Shown here piece by piece: positions 54,040 through 62,604 of a stretch of 64,000 bases of DNA (positions are counted from its first letter, which is position 1; every line of letters starts with the position of its first letter). The stretch lies in NCBI GenBank assembly GCA_023150945.1, contig JAKLJX010000004.1:314539-378538 (forward strand), given 5' to 3'. Both the position numbers and the translations under genes were made by a program. The notes beneath the pieces are model-generated. The model made no database searches, was not told where the DNA came from, and saw only the letters and a list, made by a program, of their open reading frames with translations. Source of the stretch: a bacterium. GTDB taxonomy: Bacteria > Zhuqueibacterota > Zhuqueibacteria > Zhuqueibacterales > Zhuqueibacteraceae.

Positions 54040-55557
54040 ATGAATCGGAATCCCGCGTTCTTACCTCCCCAAGTGTTGCGCGCGGCCGTTGTTGTTATGC
54101 TGGCTCTTTCGGCTGCCGGCTGCACGCGCGAACCGAAGCCGGCGGTGGTCGCGACCGTCGGCAAGCTGGCCATCACAGCCGAGGAGTTTCGCGACCGCTT
54201 TGAACTCAATCCCCGCCTGCTGCAATATCAAAATCCCGAATACGCCAAAGTGCCCTTTCTCGGCGCGCTGATTGCCGAGAAGTTGCTGGCGCTCGAGGCA
54301 GAGCGACAACGCCTGGCGCCGCCCGCCCGTACGCTGGCTTTCCTCGAACAAATCAAGCGCGAGGCAACCATCGAGGCCTTTCACCACCTGGAAGTCGCCG
54401 CCAAGATCGAAATCTCGGAGGCCGAGTTGCGGCAGGCCTACGCCCGCCAGCGCCGCGTGCTGCAGATTCAATCTGCCTCGTTCAAAACGCGGCAGGAGGC
54501 CGAGCAATTTCGACAGCGGGTTCTGGCAGGTGAAACCTTTCCGCAGGCGCTGGCACCGGCGCTCGGTGGGAGCCGGCCGCAGGTGGATACCATGCAGGTG
54601 AGATGGGGCAGCGCCGCGCCTGCGATCGAAGACGAACTCTTCACCCTCAAGGCCGGCGAGCTTTCCGCGCCGATTCTCTCGCTGGGCGAGTACTATGTTG
54701 CCGGTCTCCTGGGCGAAACAGTTGATGCGTTTCCGACCGAGGCTGACTTTCAAGAGAAACGTGAAACGATTGCGCGTAATCTGCTCAAGCGCAAACGCAG
54801 TGCCGCCTTTGCCGATTCCTTCAAGCAAATGATGATCGGCAAACGTACTGCGATTCCGCCGGAGCGCTTCAAGTTTCTGGTCGAGCGTCTCGAGGAATTG
54901 TTTCTCGGCCAAGCTGCCGGCGGCCGCGAACCCAATCCCTCACCGCTCAGCCAGCAGGAATTTTCCCGCGCTGAAGCCGGCCTCGCAGCGCACTGGCAGG
55001 AAGTGTTGGTGACCTTCGACGACGGCAGCACGTGGACGATGCGCGAGTTTCTGCAGCGCCTGAGCGTGGGCCGGCAGAGTTTGGACTTCAGCCAGCGCCG
55101 CAGTTTTCGTTTCAGCTTGCGGCAGGCACTGCTGGCGATGGTGGAGCAGGAGTACATTTACAAAGAAGCCGCGCGCCGCGGACTCGATCAGTCCGCGGAG
55201 GTCAAGGGAGAGGTGGCGATGTGGCGCGACAATTTGACGGCGCGCCACCTGCTGCGGCAAATGCTGCTGCCAGACAGCGGGGCAATGGATGAACAAGAAA
55301 TGCCCGCACTCAGCGACGAACAACTGCGGCGCTTGACCGTAACGCTGCTTGCGCTGTCCGATTCGCTGAACATCACCATCGATCAAGCAGAGCTGCGCCA
55401 GGTGGTGGTGCGCAATGCCGGCATGCTGGCCTTGAAGACGCATTTTCCCGGACGCATGGTCGTGCCCCTGCCCCTGCCGCTGGAAAACCTTCCGAATTGG
55501 CAGGAAAAGATCTTCGCAAAAATGGGTTATTCCGCCCCGGTACCGCCGCCAGAATGA
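54040..55557 (+). CDS. SurA/PpiC-like peptidyl-prolyl isomerase lipoprotein
   Basis: A 505-residue envelope protein. The signal peptide ends in a lipobox (VVVMLALSAAGC), so it is likely a lipoprotein. The SurA-type N-terminal helical part (VATVGKLAITAEEFRDRFELNP...) is followed by a parvulin-like region (~140-235: ASFKTRQEAEQFRQRVLAGETFPQALA ... GSAAPAIEDELFTLKAGELSAPILSLGEYYVAGLLGE), then a second long helical region. It would assist folding of exported proteins. Catalytic proline-isomerase residues cannot be confirmed by eye. The start at 54040 is the first one that gives a clean signal peptide. Its stop overlaps the next gene in ATGA. Confidence 0.85.
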   Translation: MNRNPAFLPPQVLRAAVVVMLALSAAGCTREPKPAVVATVGKLAITAEEFRDRFELNPRLLQYQNPEYAKVPFLGALIAEKLLALEAERQRLAPPARTLAFLEQIKREATIEAFHHLEVAAKIEISEAELRQAYARQRRVLQIQSASFKTRQEAEQFRQRVLAGETFPQALAPALGGSRPQVDTMQVRWGSAAPAIEDELFTLKAGELSAPILSLGEYYVAGLLGETVDAFPTEADFQEKRETIARNLLKRKRSAAFADSFKQMMIGKRTAIPPERFKFLVERLEELFLGQAAGGREPNPSPLSQQEFSRAEAGLAAHWQEVLVTFDDGSTWTMREFLQRLSVGRQSLDFSQRRSFRFSLRQALLAMVEQEYIYKEAARRGLDQSAEVKGEVAMWRDNLTARHLLRQMLLPDSGAMDEQEMPALSDEQLRRLTVTLLALSDSLNITIDQAELRQVVVRNAGMLALKTHFPGRMVVPLPLPLENLPNWQEKIFAKMGYSAPVPPPE

Positions 55558-57629
55558 GCAAGCGCAACCGCAAATCTCCTGCTGCACTCCGTCCGGCGTC
55601 GCGGCAAACATCATCGTCGCGACCGCCATTGTCGCGTTCCAAGCGCATAACTTTCACAGTCATCTTGCTGCTGCTGCCGGCGCTGTTTCTGCTGCTGGTG
55701 GAGGGAGGGCTGCGCCGGTTGGATGACGGCAGCGATTTTGCGCTGGCCCGCAAAGTCGTGGAGGCAGAGGGCGAGTGGTGGGAGATCAACCAAAACGTGG
55801 CGCGGCGCTACTTCGGTATGGCGCCGGAATTCGCGCGGCAAACCGAAGAGGGGAGAGTGCGCTTCAGCAAATCGCCGCAAATCCTGCGCGTGATCTGCCT
55901 GGGTGAATCGAGCATGGCGGGATTTCCCTACAACAAGAACGCCACCCTGCCCGGCATTTTGCGCACGTATCTGCAGATGCTGCTGCCGCAACGCGAGGTG
56001 GAAGTGCTCAACTTGGGAATTGCCGCGACCAACAGTTTCACCGTGCGCGACCTGATGCCGGAAGTCGTCGCGCTGCAGCCGGATGTGATTTTGATTTACG
56101 TCGGCCACAATGAATTCTATGGCGCGCTGGGCGCGGGCTCGAATTTCCATCTGGGAACCAACCGCAGCCTGATCAATCTCTATCTGCGACTGCTGCGTTG
56201 GCGCACGTTCCGGCTGCTGCAAGAAGTGATACGCAAAGCTTCCCGTGCCGTGCGCGGCGGCAAAAGCGCGGCAGACTTCACCGCGCCGGTGATGCAGCAG
56301 ATGGCACGCGAGCAGACGATCCCCGTGGAGAGTGAGCTGCGGCAGTTGACCGAACGGACCTTCGAGCAGAATCTTCTTGATGCACTGGCAGTGGCGCAAC
56401 GGGCGCGCGTGCCGGTGGTGATCAGCGATCTCGTGTGCAATCTCCGTGAGCAGCCACCGTTTGTGGCGCTGGCGCAGGCTTCGCTTACGCCGGCGGAAAA
56501 GCAACGCTGGCAGGCGGCATTCACGGCCGGCTGGCAGCATCTGCAGGCGGGCCGGCCCGATTCCGCGCTCGTGCGATTCGCGGCGGCGGCCGGCATCGAT
56601 TCCACGCATGCAGAATTGTGTTACCGCCAAGCGCAGGCGTGGCAGGCACGCGGCGAGGTGAAAGAAGCGGCGCATTTGTTTGCGCTCAGCCGCGATCGTG
56701 ATGCGCTGCCGTTTCGCGCGCCCGGCACGCTCAATGCCATCATTCACCGGGTGAGTGCGCAGCGCAAGGTGCCGTTGGTGGAGATGGAACGGACGTTTGG
56801 CGAGCGCAGCCCGCTGGGCCTCATTGGCGATGAATTCATTTGCGAGCATCTTCATCCCACCGTTACCGGCTATGCCATGATGGCAAAGGCATTCCTGCAG
56901 CGCTTGCTGGCTGCAGGTTTGCTGCCTACCGGCAGCGATGCCACCGCCATTGCCCGCCTGCCGGAGGAGGTGCGGCAGCTCAACATCACCGCGCTCGATG
57001 AAGAATTCGGCCGCCTGCGGGTGTTGCAACTCACTTCGGAGTGGCCGTTCCGAAAGAAAGTCGACCTGGAGGTGGCGCTTCCGGCGGAAGTGGCGCCGCT
57101 TGCCACGCAAACAGCGATTCGCTACGTCAACCGGGAGATCACCTGGGCGCAGGCGCATTTGAACTTCGGCGACCAGCTCATGCAACACAAACGGTTCGAG
57201 CTGGCGCTGGCGGAATTTCGCGCGCTGGCAGCGCAATATCCCGGTGAAGCGGGGTTGTGGGAAAAGCAGGGGGATGCGCTGTTCTCACTGCAGGACTATG
57301 AGGCTGCCCGCAGCGCCTATGCGCAGGCCGCAAGGCTGCAACCGACCTCTGCGTTTGCGCATGCCGGCGTGGGCAAGGCTTGCATGTTTCTTGCGCGCCT
57401 TGCCGAAGCGGAAGCGGCGTTGGCGCGCGCCATTCAGTGCGATGACATGCGGTCTCAGTTCGATTCATCCTACCGGTCCTTCGTGCTTTATCTTTGGGGC
57501 GGCGCGCTCACGAATTTGCAGCGCTATGCGGAAGCGGAGCAGAAGCTGCAGGCGGCGCTCGCTATCGATCCTCATAACAAACTCGCCGGCGATTTTCTCG
57601 CCACACTGCGCAGCCGATTGCAGGAGTAG
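55554..57629 (+). CDS. Membrane-anchored SGNH/GDSL-like hydrolase with TPR repeats (paralogue 2)
   Basis: A 691-residue paralogue of 51820-53775. A basic cytoplasmic head (1-31) precedes one membrane helix (~32-50). SGNH motifs: CLGESSMAGFP (S119), YVGHNEFYGALG (184-187 GHNE) and FICEHLHPTVTGYA. The TPR-like insertion lies before block V (ALVRFAAAAGIDSTHAELCYRQAQAW) and further TPRs occupy ~540-690. It overlaps the parvulin-like gene by 4 bases, so the two are coupled; the isomerase may help fold this family of exported enzymes. Substrate unknown. Confidence 0.82.
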   Translation: MSKRNRKSPAALRPASRQTSSSRPPLSRSKRITFTVILLLLPALFLLLVEGGLRRLDDGSDFALARKVVEAEGEWWEINQNVARRYFGMAPEFARQTEEGRVRFSKSPQILRVICLGESSMAGFPYNKNATLPGILRTYLQMLLPQREVEVLNLGIAATNSFTVRDLMPEVVALQPDVILIYVGHNEFYGALGAGSNFHLGTNRSLINLYLRLLRWRTFRLLQEVIRKASRAVRGGKSAADFTAPVMQQMAREQTIPVESELRQLTERTFEQNLLDALAVAQRARVPVVISDLVCNLREQPPFVALAQASLTPAEKQRWQAAFTAGWQHLQAGRPDSALVRFAAAAGIDSTHAELCYRQAQAWQARGEVKEAAHLFALSRDRDALPFRAPGTLNAIIHRVSAQRKVPLVEMERTFGERSPLGLIGDEFICEHLHPTVTGYAMMAKAFLQRLLAAGLLPTGSDATAIARLPEEVRQLNITALDEEFGRLRVLQLTSEWPFRKKVDLEVALPAEVAPLATQTAIRYVNREITWAQAHLNFGDQLMQHKRFELALAEFRALAAQYPGEAGLWEKQGDALFSLQDYEAARSAYAQAARLQPTSAFAHAGVGKACMFLARLAEAEAALARAIQCDDMRSQFDSSYRSFVLYLWGGALTNLQRYAEAEQKLQAALAIDPHNKLAGDFLATLRSRLQE

Positions 57630-57726
57630 AGGTGTGAAATGAAGGCGCTGGCCTGCACCAAATGAGGGGTCGGGAGTTGCAGTCGCGCCGGTGGTAACTG
57701 CGATTCTCTTGCGCCGCACAAACAGC

Positions 57727-57755
57727 TTGACAAACGCAGGCGCGTTGAGTATACT
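57727..57755 (+). promoter_or_regulatory. Near-consensus promoter of the LacI-family gene
   Basis: TTGACA (57727-57732) and TATACT (57750-57755) are exactly 17 bp apart, giving transcription from about 57762. The arrangement (spacing to the following palindrome included) copies that before the TonB operon at 28738. Confidence 0.8.
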
Positions 57756-57769
57756 TTCGCCGGTCTTCT

Positions 57770-57783
57770 TGGAAGGCCTTCCA
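57770..57783. promoter_or_regulatory. LacI-type operator (palindrome) in front of the LacI-family gene
   Basis: TGGAAGGCCTTCCA, identical to 28780-28793, starts 14 bp after the -10 box. Flanks differ between the two sites, so only the 14 bp are shared, which argues for binding-site conservation and not a recent duplication. Its centre is GC, while most LacI-family sites have a central CG. Confidence 0.72.
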
Positions 57784-57882
57784 CACATGACGCCCGGCAG
57801 CCTCATCACCTCGAGTCATTCGCCCGCATTGCTGCCCCGGCCTTCTGAACGCGGCTCTGCCTGTCTGAGGTCATCACTTGCC

Positions 57883-58953
57883 ATGCATGTCACCATCTAT
57901 GAAGTTGCCGAACGCGCGGGCGTGGGCATCGGAACCGTCTCACGCGTACTCAACAACAGCTCGCAGATTTCGCCGGAAACGCGCGCCAAAGTGCTGAAGG
58001 CCATCAAGGAGATGAACTACCAGCCGCACGCGATGGCCCGCAATCTGGCCTGGCGGCGCACCCACACCATCGGCGCGATCGTGCCGTTCTTCACCGGCTA
58101 TTTCTATGTAGAATTGCTGCGCAGCATCCAGGCTGCCATCTCCCGCCACAAATACGACCTCGTGCTTTACGGCGTCGACGATCTCCAGAAGAAGGAACAC
58201 TTCTTCAAGCACGTTTTGCAGCAACGCCGCGTGGACGGTGTGCTGCTGGTTTCCATGCGACTCTCAGACGTCTACTCCCGCCAGTATCTGCAGCGCAAGC
58301 TGCCGCTGGTGCTGGTGGATGCCTACCATCCCGCGCATGATTCGATTACCGTGAACAACGAAGAAGGCGCTTACCTGGCGGTGCGGCATCTGCTGAACCT
58401 GGGCCATCGCCGCATTGCCATGATCAACGGCCATCGCGACAGCCGGCCGGCGCAGGAACGCCAGGCTGGTTACCTTCGCGCTCTGCAGGATGCCGGCCTC
58501 ACGCCGGCGCCGGCGTGGATCATCTCCAGCGATGCGCTGGCGGAAGAGGGGGCGGCACCGAACGACGGCTTCAACAAAGTCGCCGGTGATCTGTGCATGC
58601 AACGGCTGCTGGCGGCCGGGCTGCCGCGGCCCGCAGCGGTGTTCGTTGCCAGCGATATTCAAGCGGTGGGCGCCCTGCGCGCGATTCTGCAGCACGGCTT
58701 GCGCGTGCCGGAGGATGTCGCCGTGGTGGGCTTCGATGACGTCGAATTGGCGGAATTGATCGGTTTGACCACGATGAAGCAGCCCATCCCCGAGATGGGC
58801 GATCTGGCAGTGGAGAAGCTGATGGCCAAGATCAACGAGGAGCCGCTGTCCGCCCAGCGGCAGCACCGCTTCGATACCCGCCTGGTGGTGCGCGAAACCT
58901 GCGGCGCCAGGCTCAAAGTCCTGCGAGACCGTGATGCCGTCCCTCTCGGATGA
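57883..58953 (+). CDS. LacI-family transcriptional regulator
   Basis: A 356-residue regulator. Residues 4-24 are the LacI HTH (TIYEVAERAGVGIGTVSRVLN), followed by the hinge helix with its intercalating leucine (MARNLAWRRT, 51-60). The rest is a periplasmic-binding-protein-like sensor for a small ligand, usually a sugar (HTIGAIVPFFTGYFYVELLRSI, LPLVLVDAYHP, HRRIAMINGHRDSRPAQERQAGY, VVGFDDVELAELIGLTTMKQP). The ATG at 57883 places the HTH at the N terminus as in the family; the frame runs upstream over the promoter and operator. The last 20 bases overlap the next gene. By shared palindrome it probably represses itself and the TonB-receptor operon. Confidence 0.92.
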   Translation: MHVTIYEVAERAGVGIGTVSRVLNNSSQISPETRAKVLKAIKEMNYQPHAMARNLAWRRTHTIGAIVPFFTGYFYVELLRSIQAAISRHKYDLVLYGVDDLQKKEHFFKHVLQQRRVDGVLLVSMRLSDVYSRQYLQRKLPLVLVDAYHPAHDSITVNNEEGAYLAVRHLLNLGHRRIAMINGHRDSRPAQERQAGYLRALQDAGLTPAPAWIISSDALAEEGAAPNDGFNKVAGDLCMQRLLAAGLPRPAAVFVASDIQAVGALRAILQHGLRVPEDVAVVGFDDVELAELIGLTTMKQPIPEMGDLAVEKLMAKINEEPLSAQRQHRFDTRLVVRETCGARLKVLRDRDAVPLG

Positions 58954-61030
58954 ACAAAAAAGGCGCGTGCGCGCTTTGGCAAGATCCACCTCCGATGCCA
59001 AGATCGGCAAGAAACTCGGCCTCGAACCGGGCGCGGTCAAGGCCTTCCGCGAACAGGAGGCGGCCGCGCAGCGGCAACGCCGCGAACGTGTCTTCAAAAT
59101 CCTGCTGCCTGCCGTGCCGTTGTTGTTGCTGTTGCTGTGTGAAGCGCTGTTGCGGCTGACCGACTACGGCGGCAGTCTTGCCTTGTTCGTGCCTGCGGAG
59201 ACCGCGCCGGGCTATTTGAAAATCAACGAGAACGTGGGGCGGCGCTACTTTCCCGCACTGGCTGTGGCGCCGGAGGTTTCCAACGACCTCGTGCGGACGG
59301 CCAAGCCACCGGGAACCTACCGCATTTTTGTGCTGGGGGAATCCACCACCGCCGGCTATCCCTACCTGTACAACGGCAGCATGTCCAAAATGCTGCAGCA
59401 ACGCTTGCGCGATTACTTTCCCGATCGCGAGATTGAAATCGCCAATCTCGCCATGCCCGCGATCAACAGCTTTGCCTTGCGGGATTTAGGCCCGGAGCTG
59501 CTGGCGCAACAGCCGGATGCCCTGATCATCTACTGCGGCCACAACGAATTTTATGGCGCGCTCGGCGTGGCCTCCACCGAGTCCCTAGGCCGCTGGCGCA
59601 GCCTGATCAATTTATATCTCGAGCTGCAGCAATTCAAAATCATGCGGTTTCTGCGCGCTCAAATTGCTGCAGTGCAAAAATGGTTCGGGCCAGCGCACTC
59701 CCCGGCCGGCAATGCCAACGCCACTTTGATGGAACAAATGGTGGGAGATCAGGCCATCCCATATCAAAGTGAAAAGTACCGCCGCGCGCGGGAGTTCTTC
59801 ACTGCCAATTTGAAAGACTTGATCAACGCCGCGCAACGGCAGGGCGTGACGGTACTGCTGGCGAATCTCGTGAGCAATGAACGCGATCTGCCGCCCTTTG
59901 CCGACATTTTCAATCCCGTCACACCGCGCGCGACTTTTCTCGCAGCGCTGGAGCGCAGCCGGCAACTCGCCACGCAAGGCAATCTCCAGGCGGCGCTCGC
60001 GCTTTGCGATTCCCTGCAGCAAGTCGATGCCGCACCCGCCTGCCTGCATTTTCAGCGGGCGAGAATTTTGGAGGGCATGGGCCGTTTTGCCGAGGCGGCT
60101 GCCGCATATCAAACCAGCCGCGACCTCGACGGCCTGCGTTTCCGTGCCGCCACAGATTTCAACCACGGCCTCGCTGAAGTCGCGCAGGCCACCGGCGCGG
60201 TGTTGGTTGATGTGCACGCCGCCTTTACCCGAGCCTCGCCGCACGGCTTGATCGGCAACCATCTGTTACTCGAACACGTGCATCCGAATTTGCACGGCTA
60301 TTTTCTCATGGCAGCCGAGTTGTGCCGCGCCCTGCAACAGCAGGGGATGATTGCAGTGGATTGGGATCAAACCCGGGCACGGCCGGACTCGGTTTACTGG
60401 CAGGAGCGCGGCGTCACCGCGCTGGATGAGGAAGTGGCCGCCATCCGCATGGCGGTGTTGCTGAACAACTGGCCGTTCGTGCCGCGCGAACGCAGCTGGC
60501 CGCTGCGGTATCAGCCGAAGGATTATCTGCAGTCACTCGCCTATGCCATGTGGCGGCGCGAGCAAACCTGGGAAAAAGTGCACGTCTTGCTGGCAGAAGA
60601 TTACGAGAAAAAGGGCCGCCTCGAGCTCGCCGTGAAGGAATATGAGGCGCTCATTCTGCAAACACCGCACAACCCTTCGCCTTATATTCGCGCCGGGCTG
60701 CTGTATGCCAACCTGCAGGATTTCGATCGCGCGCAGGATCGCATGCTGCGCGCGCTGGCCCTCACGCCTTCGCTGGAAGCCTATCAAGTCGTGGGCGCGA
60801 TTCTGCTCAACCGCGGGCAGCCGGCGCAAAGCCTGCCGTATCTGCAAAAAGCGCTGCAGCTCGCGCCGGGGGACGGCCGGACGCTCTACAACCTTGCGAC
60901 CGCCCACCTCATGTTGGGACAAACCGAGCCTGCTCGGACTTGCGTTGCGCAATTGGAAAAGCTGATGCCTGGCAGCGCCGAAGTGGCGCAACTGCGTCGC
61001 AGTCTGGCGTCGCCTCAACCGGCGCGTTGA
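58934..61030 (+). CDS. Membrane-anchored SGNH/GDSL-like hydrolase with TPR repeats (paralogue 3)
   Basis: A 698-residue paralogue. Unlike the others it has a ~45-residue cytoplasmic head that looks like a small helix-turn-helix (DEQKRRVRALARSTSDAKIG, then KKLGLEPGAVKAF) before the membrane helix (~55-75). SGNH motifs: VLGESTTAGYP (S137), YCGHNEFYGALG and LLLEHVHPNLHGY, with the TPR-like insertion (NLQAALALCDSLQQVDAAPACLHFQRA) between them and TPRs at ~540-690. It starts inside the 3' end of the LacI gene (20-base overlap), so it is in the same transcript and would share the autoregulation. A GTG three bases upstream is an alternative start. Confidence 0.82.
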   Translation: MPSLSDEQKRRVRALARSTSDAKIGKKLGLEPGAVKAFREQEAAAQRQRRERVFKILLPAVPLLLLLLCEALLRLTDYGGSLALFVPAETAPGYLKINENVGRRYFPALAVAPEVSNDLVRTAKPPGTYRIFVLGESTTAGYPYLYNGSMSKMLQQRLRDYFPDREIEIANLAMPAINSFALRDLGPELLAQQPDALIIYCGHNEFYGALGVASTESLGRWRSLINLYLELQQFKIMRFLRAQIAAVQKWFGPAHSPAGNANATLMEQMVGDQAIPYQSEKYRRAREFFTANLKDLINAAQRQGVTVLLANLVSNERDLPPFADIFNPVTPRATFLAALERSRQLATQGNLQAALALCDSLQQVDAAPACLHFQRARILEGMGRFAEAAAAYQTSRDLDGLRFRAATDFNHGLAEVAQATGAVLVDVHAAFTRASPHGLIGNHLLLEHVHPNLHGYFLMAAELCRALQQQGMIAVDWDQTRARPDSVYWQERGVTALDEEVAAIRMAVLLNNWPFVPRERSWPLRYQPKDYLQSLAYAMWRREQTWEKVHVLLAEDYEKKGRLELAVKEYEALILQTPHNPSPYIRAGLLYANLQDFDRAQDRMLRALALTPSLEAYQVVGAILLNRGQPAQSLPYLQKALQLAPGDGRTLYNLATAHLMLGQTEPARTCVAQLEKLMPGSAEVAQLRRSLASPQPAR

Positions 61031-61037
61031 GCCGCCT

Positions 61038-61424
61038 TCAATCCGCCCAGCCAAAGGCCTGTATCAAGTTCAGGTCGCGCAGGGTGGCGTGCACGCTTTC
61101 ACTGATGCCAATAATCTCCAGTTTGCTGCCGCGCCGGCCAATGAGCCGCGCAAAGCCAATCAAACTTTGCAGGCCGCGGCCGCTGAGCACCGCCAGCCCC
61201 TGCATTTGCAGCGTCCAACGCGCAGCAACCAGTTGGGAAGCGAGCGCCAGGAATTCCGCCAACCGCTGCGCGCTCGCGCCGCTGATCACGCCCTGCAGCT
61301 CAAGCGCAACGCACGGTTCCGCCTCTTTCATTTCGACCGCCACGGTTGCCACCGGCTCCCGGCCGGCACTGCCGCGGGCAACAGTCCTCCCACACTGATC
61401 CAGTTGAATCTGCACTCGTGCCAT
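61038..61424 (-). CDS. STAS-domain protein (anti-sigma-factor antagonist type)
   Basis: A 128-residue protein. The C-terminal ~95 residues fit a STAS fold (CVALELQGVISGASAQRLAEFLALA ... RWTLQMQGLAVLSGRGLQSLIGFARLIGRRGSKLEIIGISESVHATLRDLNLIQAF). The conserved phosphorylatable serine region is AVLSGRGLQSL instead of the common DSSGL, so the switch may be altered. In the family it binds an anti-sigma kinase. CGGAGG precedes the ATG. No kinase or phosphatase partner is in the window. It converges on SGNH paralogue 3 with a 7-bp gap. Confidence 0.78.
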   Translation of the reverse strand: MARVQIQLDQCGRTVARGSAGREPVATVAVEMKEAEPCVALELQGVISGASAQRLAEFLALASQLVAARWTLQMQGLAVLSGRGLQSLIGFARLIGRRGSKLEIIGISESVHATLRDLNLIQAFGWAD

Positions 61425-61809
61425 GCTGTGAACCTCCGCTTGTTGTTTCCCGCCTGACTGAATCGCCGGCAATGTGTGCCTGCAGGCGATGATTGTTCCG
61501 GCCAAATGATGCCTGCCGCCGTGCAGCGAAAGGCAACAACAATTCGCGTACCAAAGCCGCCCGGGCCGCGAGGCGATTCCGTTTGCTTGCGCAGGCGCGT
61601 CGTGCCTGCAATTTCAAAGAACTTGCATTCACCGCGCGCGAATCGCGCTAGTGGTCGTGGCCGGCTGTAACGTTCTGTGCCGGCACGGCAGAGAGGTTTG
61701 TTACAGAATGGGAGGGAGTCTGATTTCGGGTCCGGCATCTCGCCGGGTCTGCCGGCATTCGGCAGGCACGCAAGCGCAGGGAGGGAAAAATGAGGCGCTT
61801 TTGCAGATG
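61425..61809. other. Intergenic gap, 385 bp
   Basis: It lies between the start of the STAS gene and the stop of a HAD gene on the same strand. It contains several GC-rich short dyads but no strong terminator, promoter pair or long repeat that I can point to. Short reading frames here overlap on both strands and look random. Confidence 0.35.
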
Positions 61810-62499
61810 TCAGGCAAGCTGTTCAAAGCGCGGCAAAACCTCCAAAAGCTCGCTCAACGTTTTGATGCGCGTGACATCGTTTTCCGGCACGACGGCGAAG
61901 GGGTCGATTAACACCGGCCGCAAACCGGCCCGGCGCGCGCCGATGACATCATTGTCGTAGTTGTCGCCCACGTAAAGGCAGTTCGCCGCGGGCACCTGCA
62001 GTTGCGCCAACGCCAGCTTGAAAATTTCGGGATCGGGTTTTTCCACGCCGACGAGGTGGGAGTCGATCACACACGCAAAGAAATGGGCGAGGCCCTGTTG
62101 TTCGAGCAGGCGGGCAACCTTGCCGTCGGCATTGGAAATAATGCCGAGGCGAAGGCCAATTTCCCGCAGCGCGGCGAAGGTTTGCCGCGCCGTCGGTTCG
62201 ACGTAATTCCACAAATGATCGCGCTGGTGGCGTTCGTAGATCATTTGCAACATGGCGGCAATATGCTCGGGCGCGGCGCCGACGAAGCGCAGCCAAAAAG
62301 TAAAGAAATCCTTCCACTGTTCGCCGCGGTTGCCGCGGAAAAACTTCTCGCGGCCCAGCGCGGCGCCCTTGCTGAGCGCCTCGATGCTGGTGTGCACGCC
62401 GAAACGCGCCAGCATTTCCTGAAAAAAAGGGTAGTCCGGGGAGAAAATCGTCTGGCCCACATCGAAGAAAACGGCTTGCAGGGTCGGCGGAGGAGTCAT
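61810..62499 (-). CDS. HAD-IA family hydrolase
   Basis: A 229-residue phosphatase-type HAD protein. Motif I is VFFDVGQTIFS with D13 as nucleophile; the usual second Asp (DxD) is replaced by Gly, as seen in some dehalogenase-like and HDHD3-like members. Motif II is GIISNADG, motif III the Lys in VGVEKPDPEIF, and motif IV YVGDNYDNDVIGA. A helical C1 cap lies at ~20-90. The substrate is unknown. Upstream in-frame codons reach 62580, but only the part from 62499 matches the family. Confidence 0.88.
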   Translation of the reverse strand: MTPPPTLQAVFFDVGQTIFSPDYPFFQEMLARFGVHTSIEALSKGAALGREKFFRGNRGEQWKDFFTFWLRFVGAAPEHIAAMLQMIYERHQRDHLWNYVEPTARQTFAALREIGLRLGIISNADGKVARLLEQQGLAHFFACVIDSHLVGVEKPDPEIFKLALAQLQVPAANCLYVGDNYDNDVIGARRAGLRPVLIDPFAVVPENDVTRIKTLSELLEVLPRFEQLA

Positions 62500-62604
62500 G
62501 GTTCGGGAGTGTCTCGGCAGTTGGGTGAATAAAGAAGAGCGAATACGTACGCACGGTTTGTTGGGCAAGTCATGCAGCAACTTCTCACGAACTGAGCCTT
62601 CGCC

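Noticed and set aside
57691-57882. N-terminal extension of the LacI protein
   Set aside because: These codons overlap the promoter and operator, and LacI proteins begin directly with the HTH as they do from 57883.
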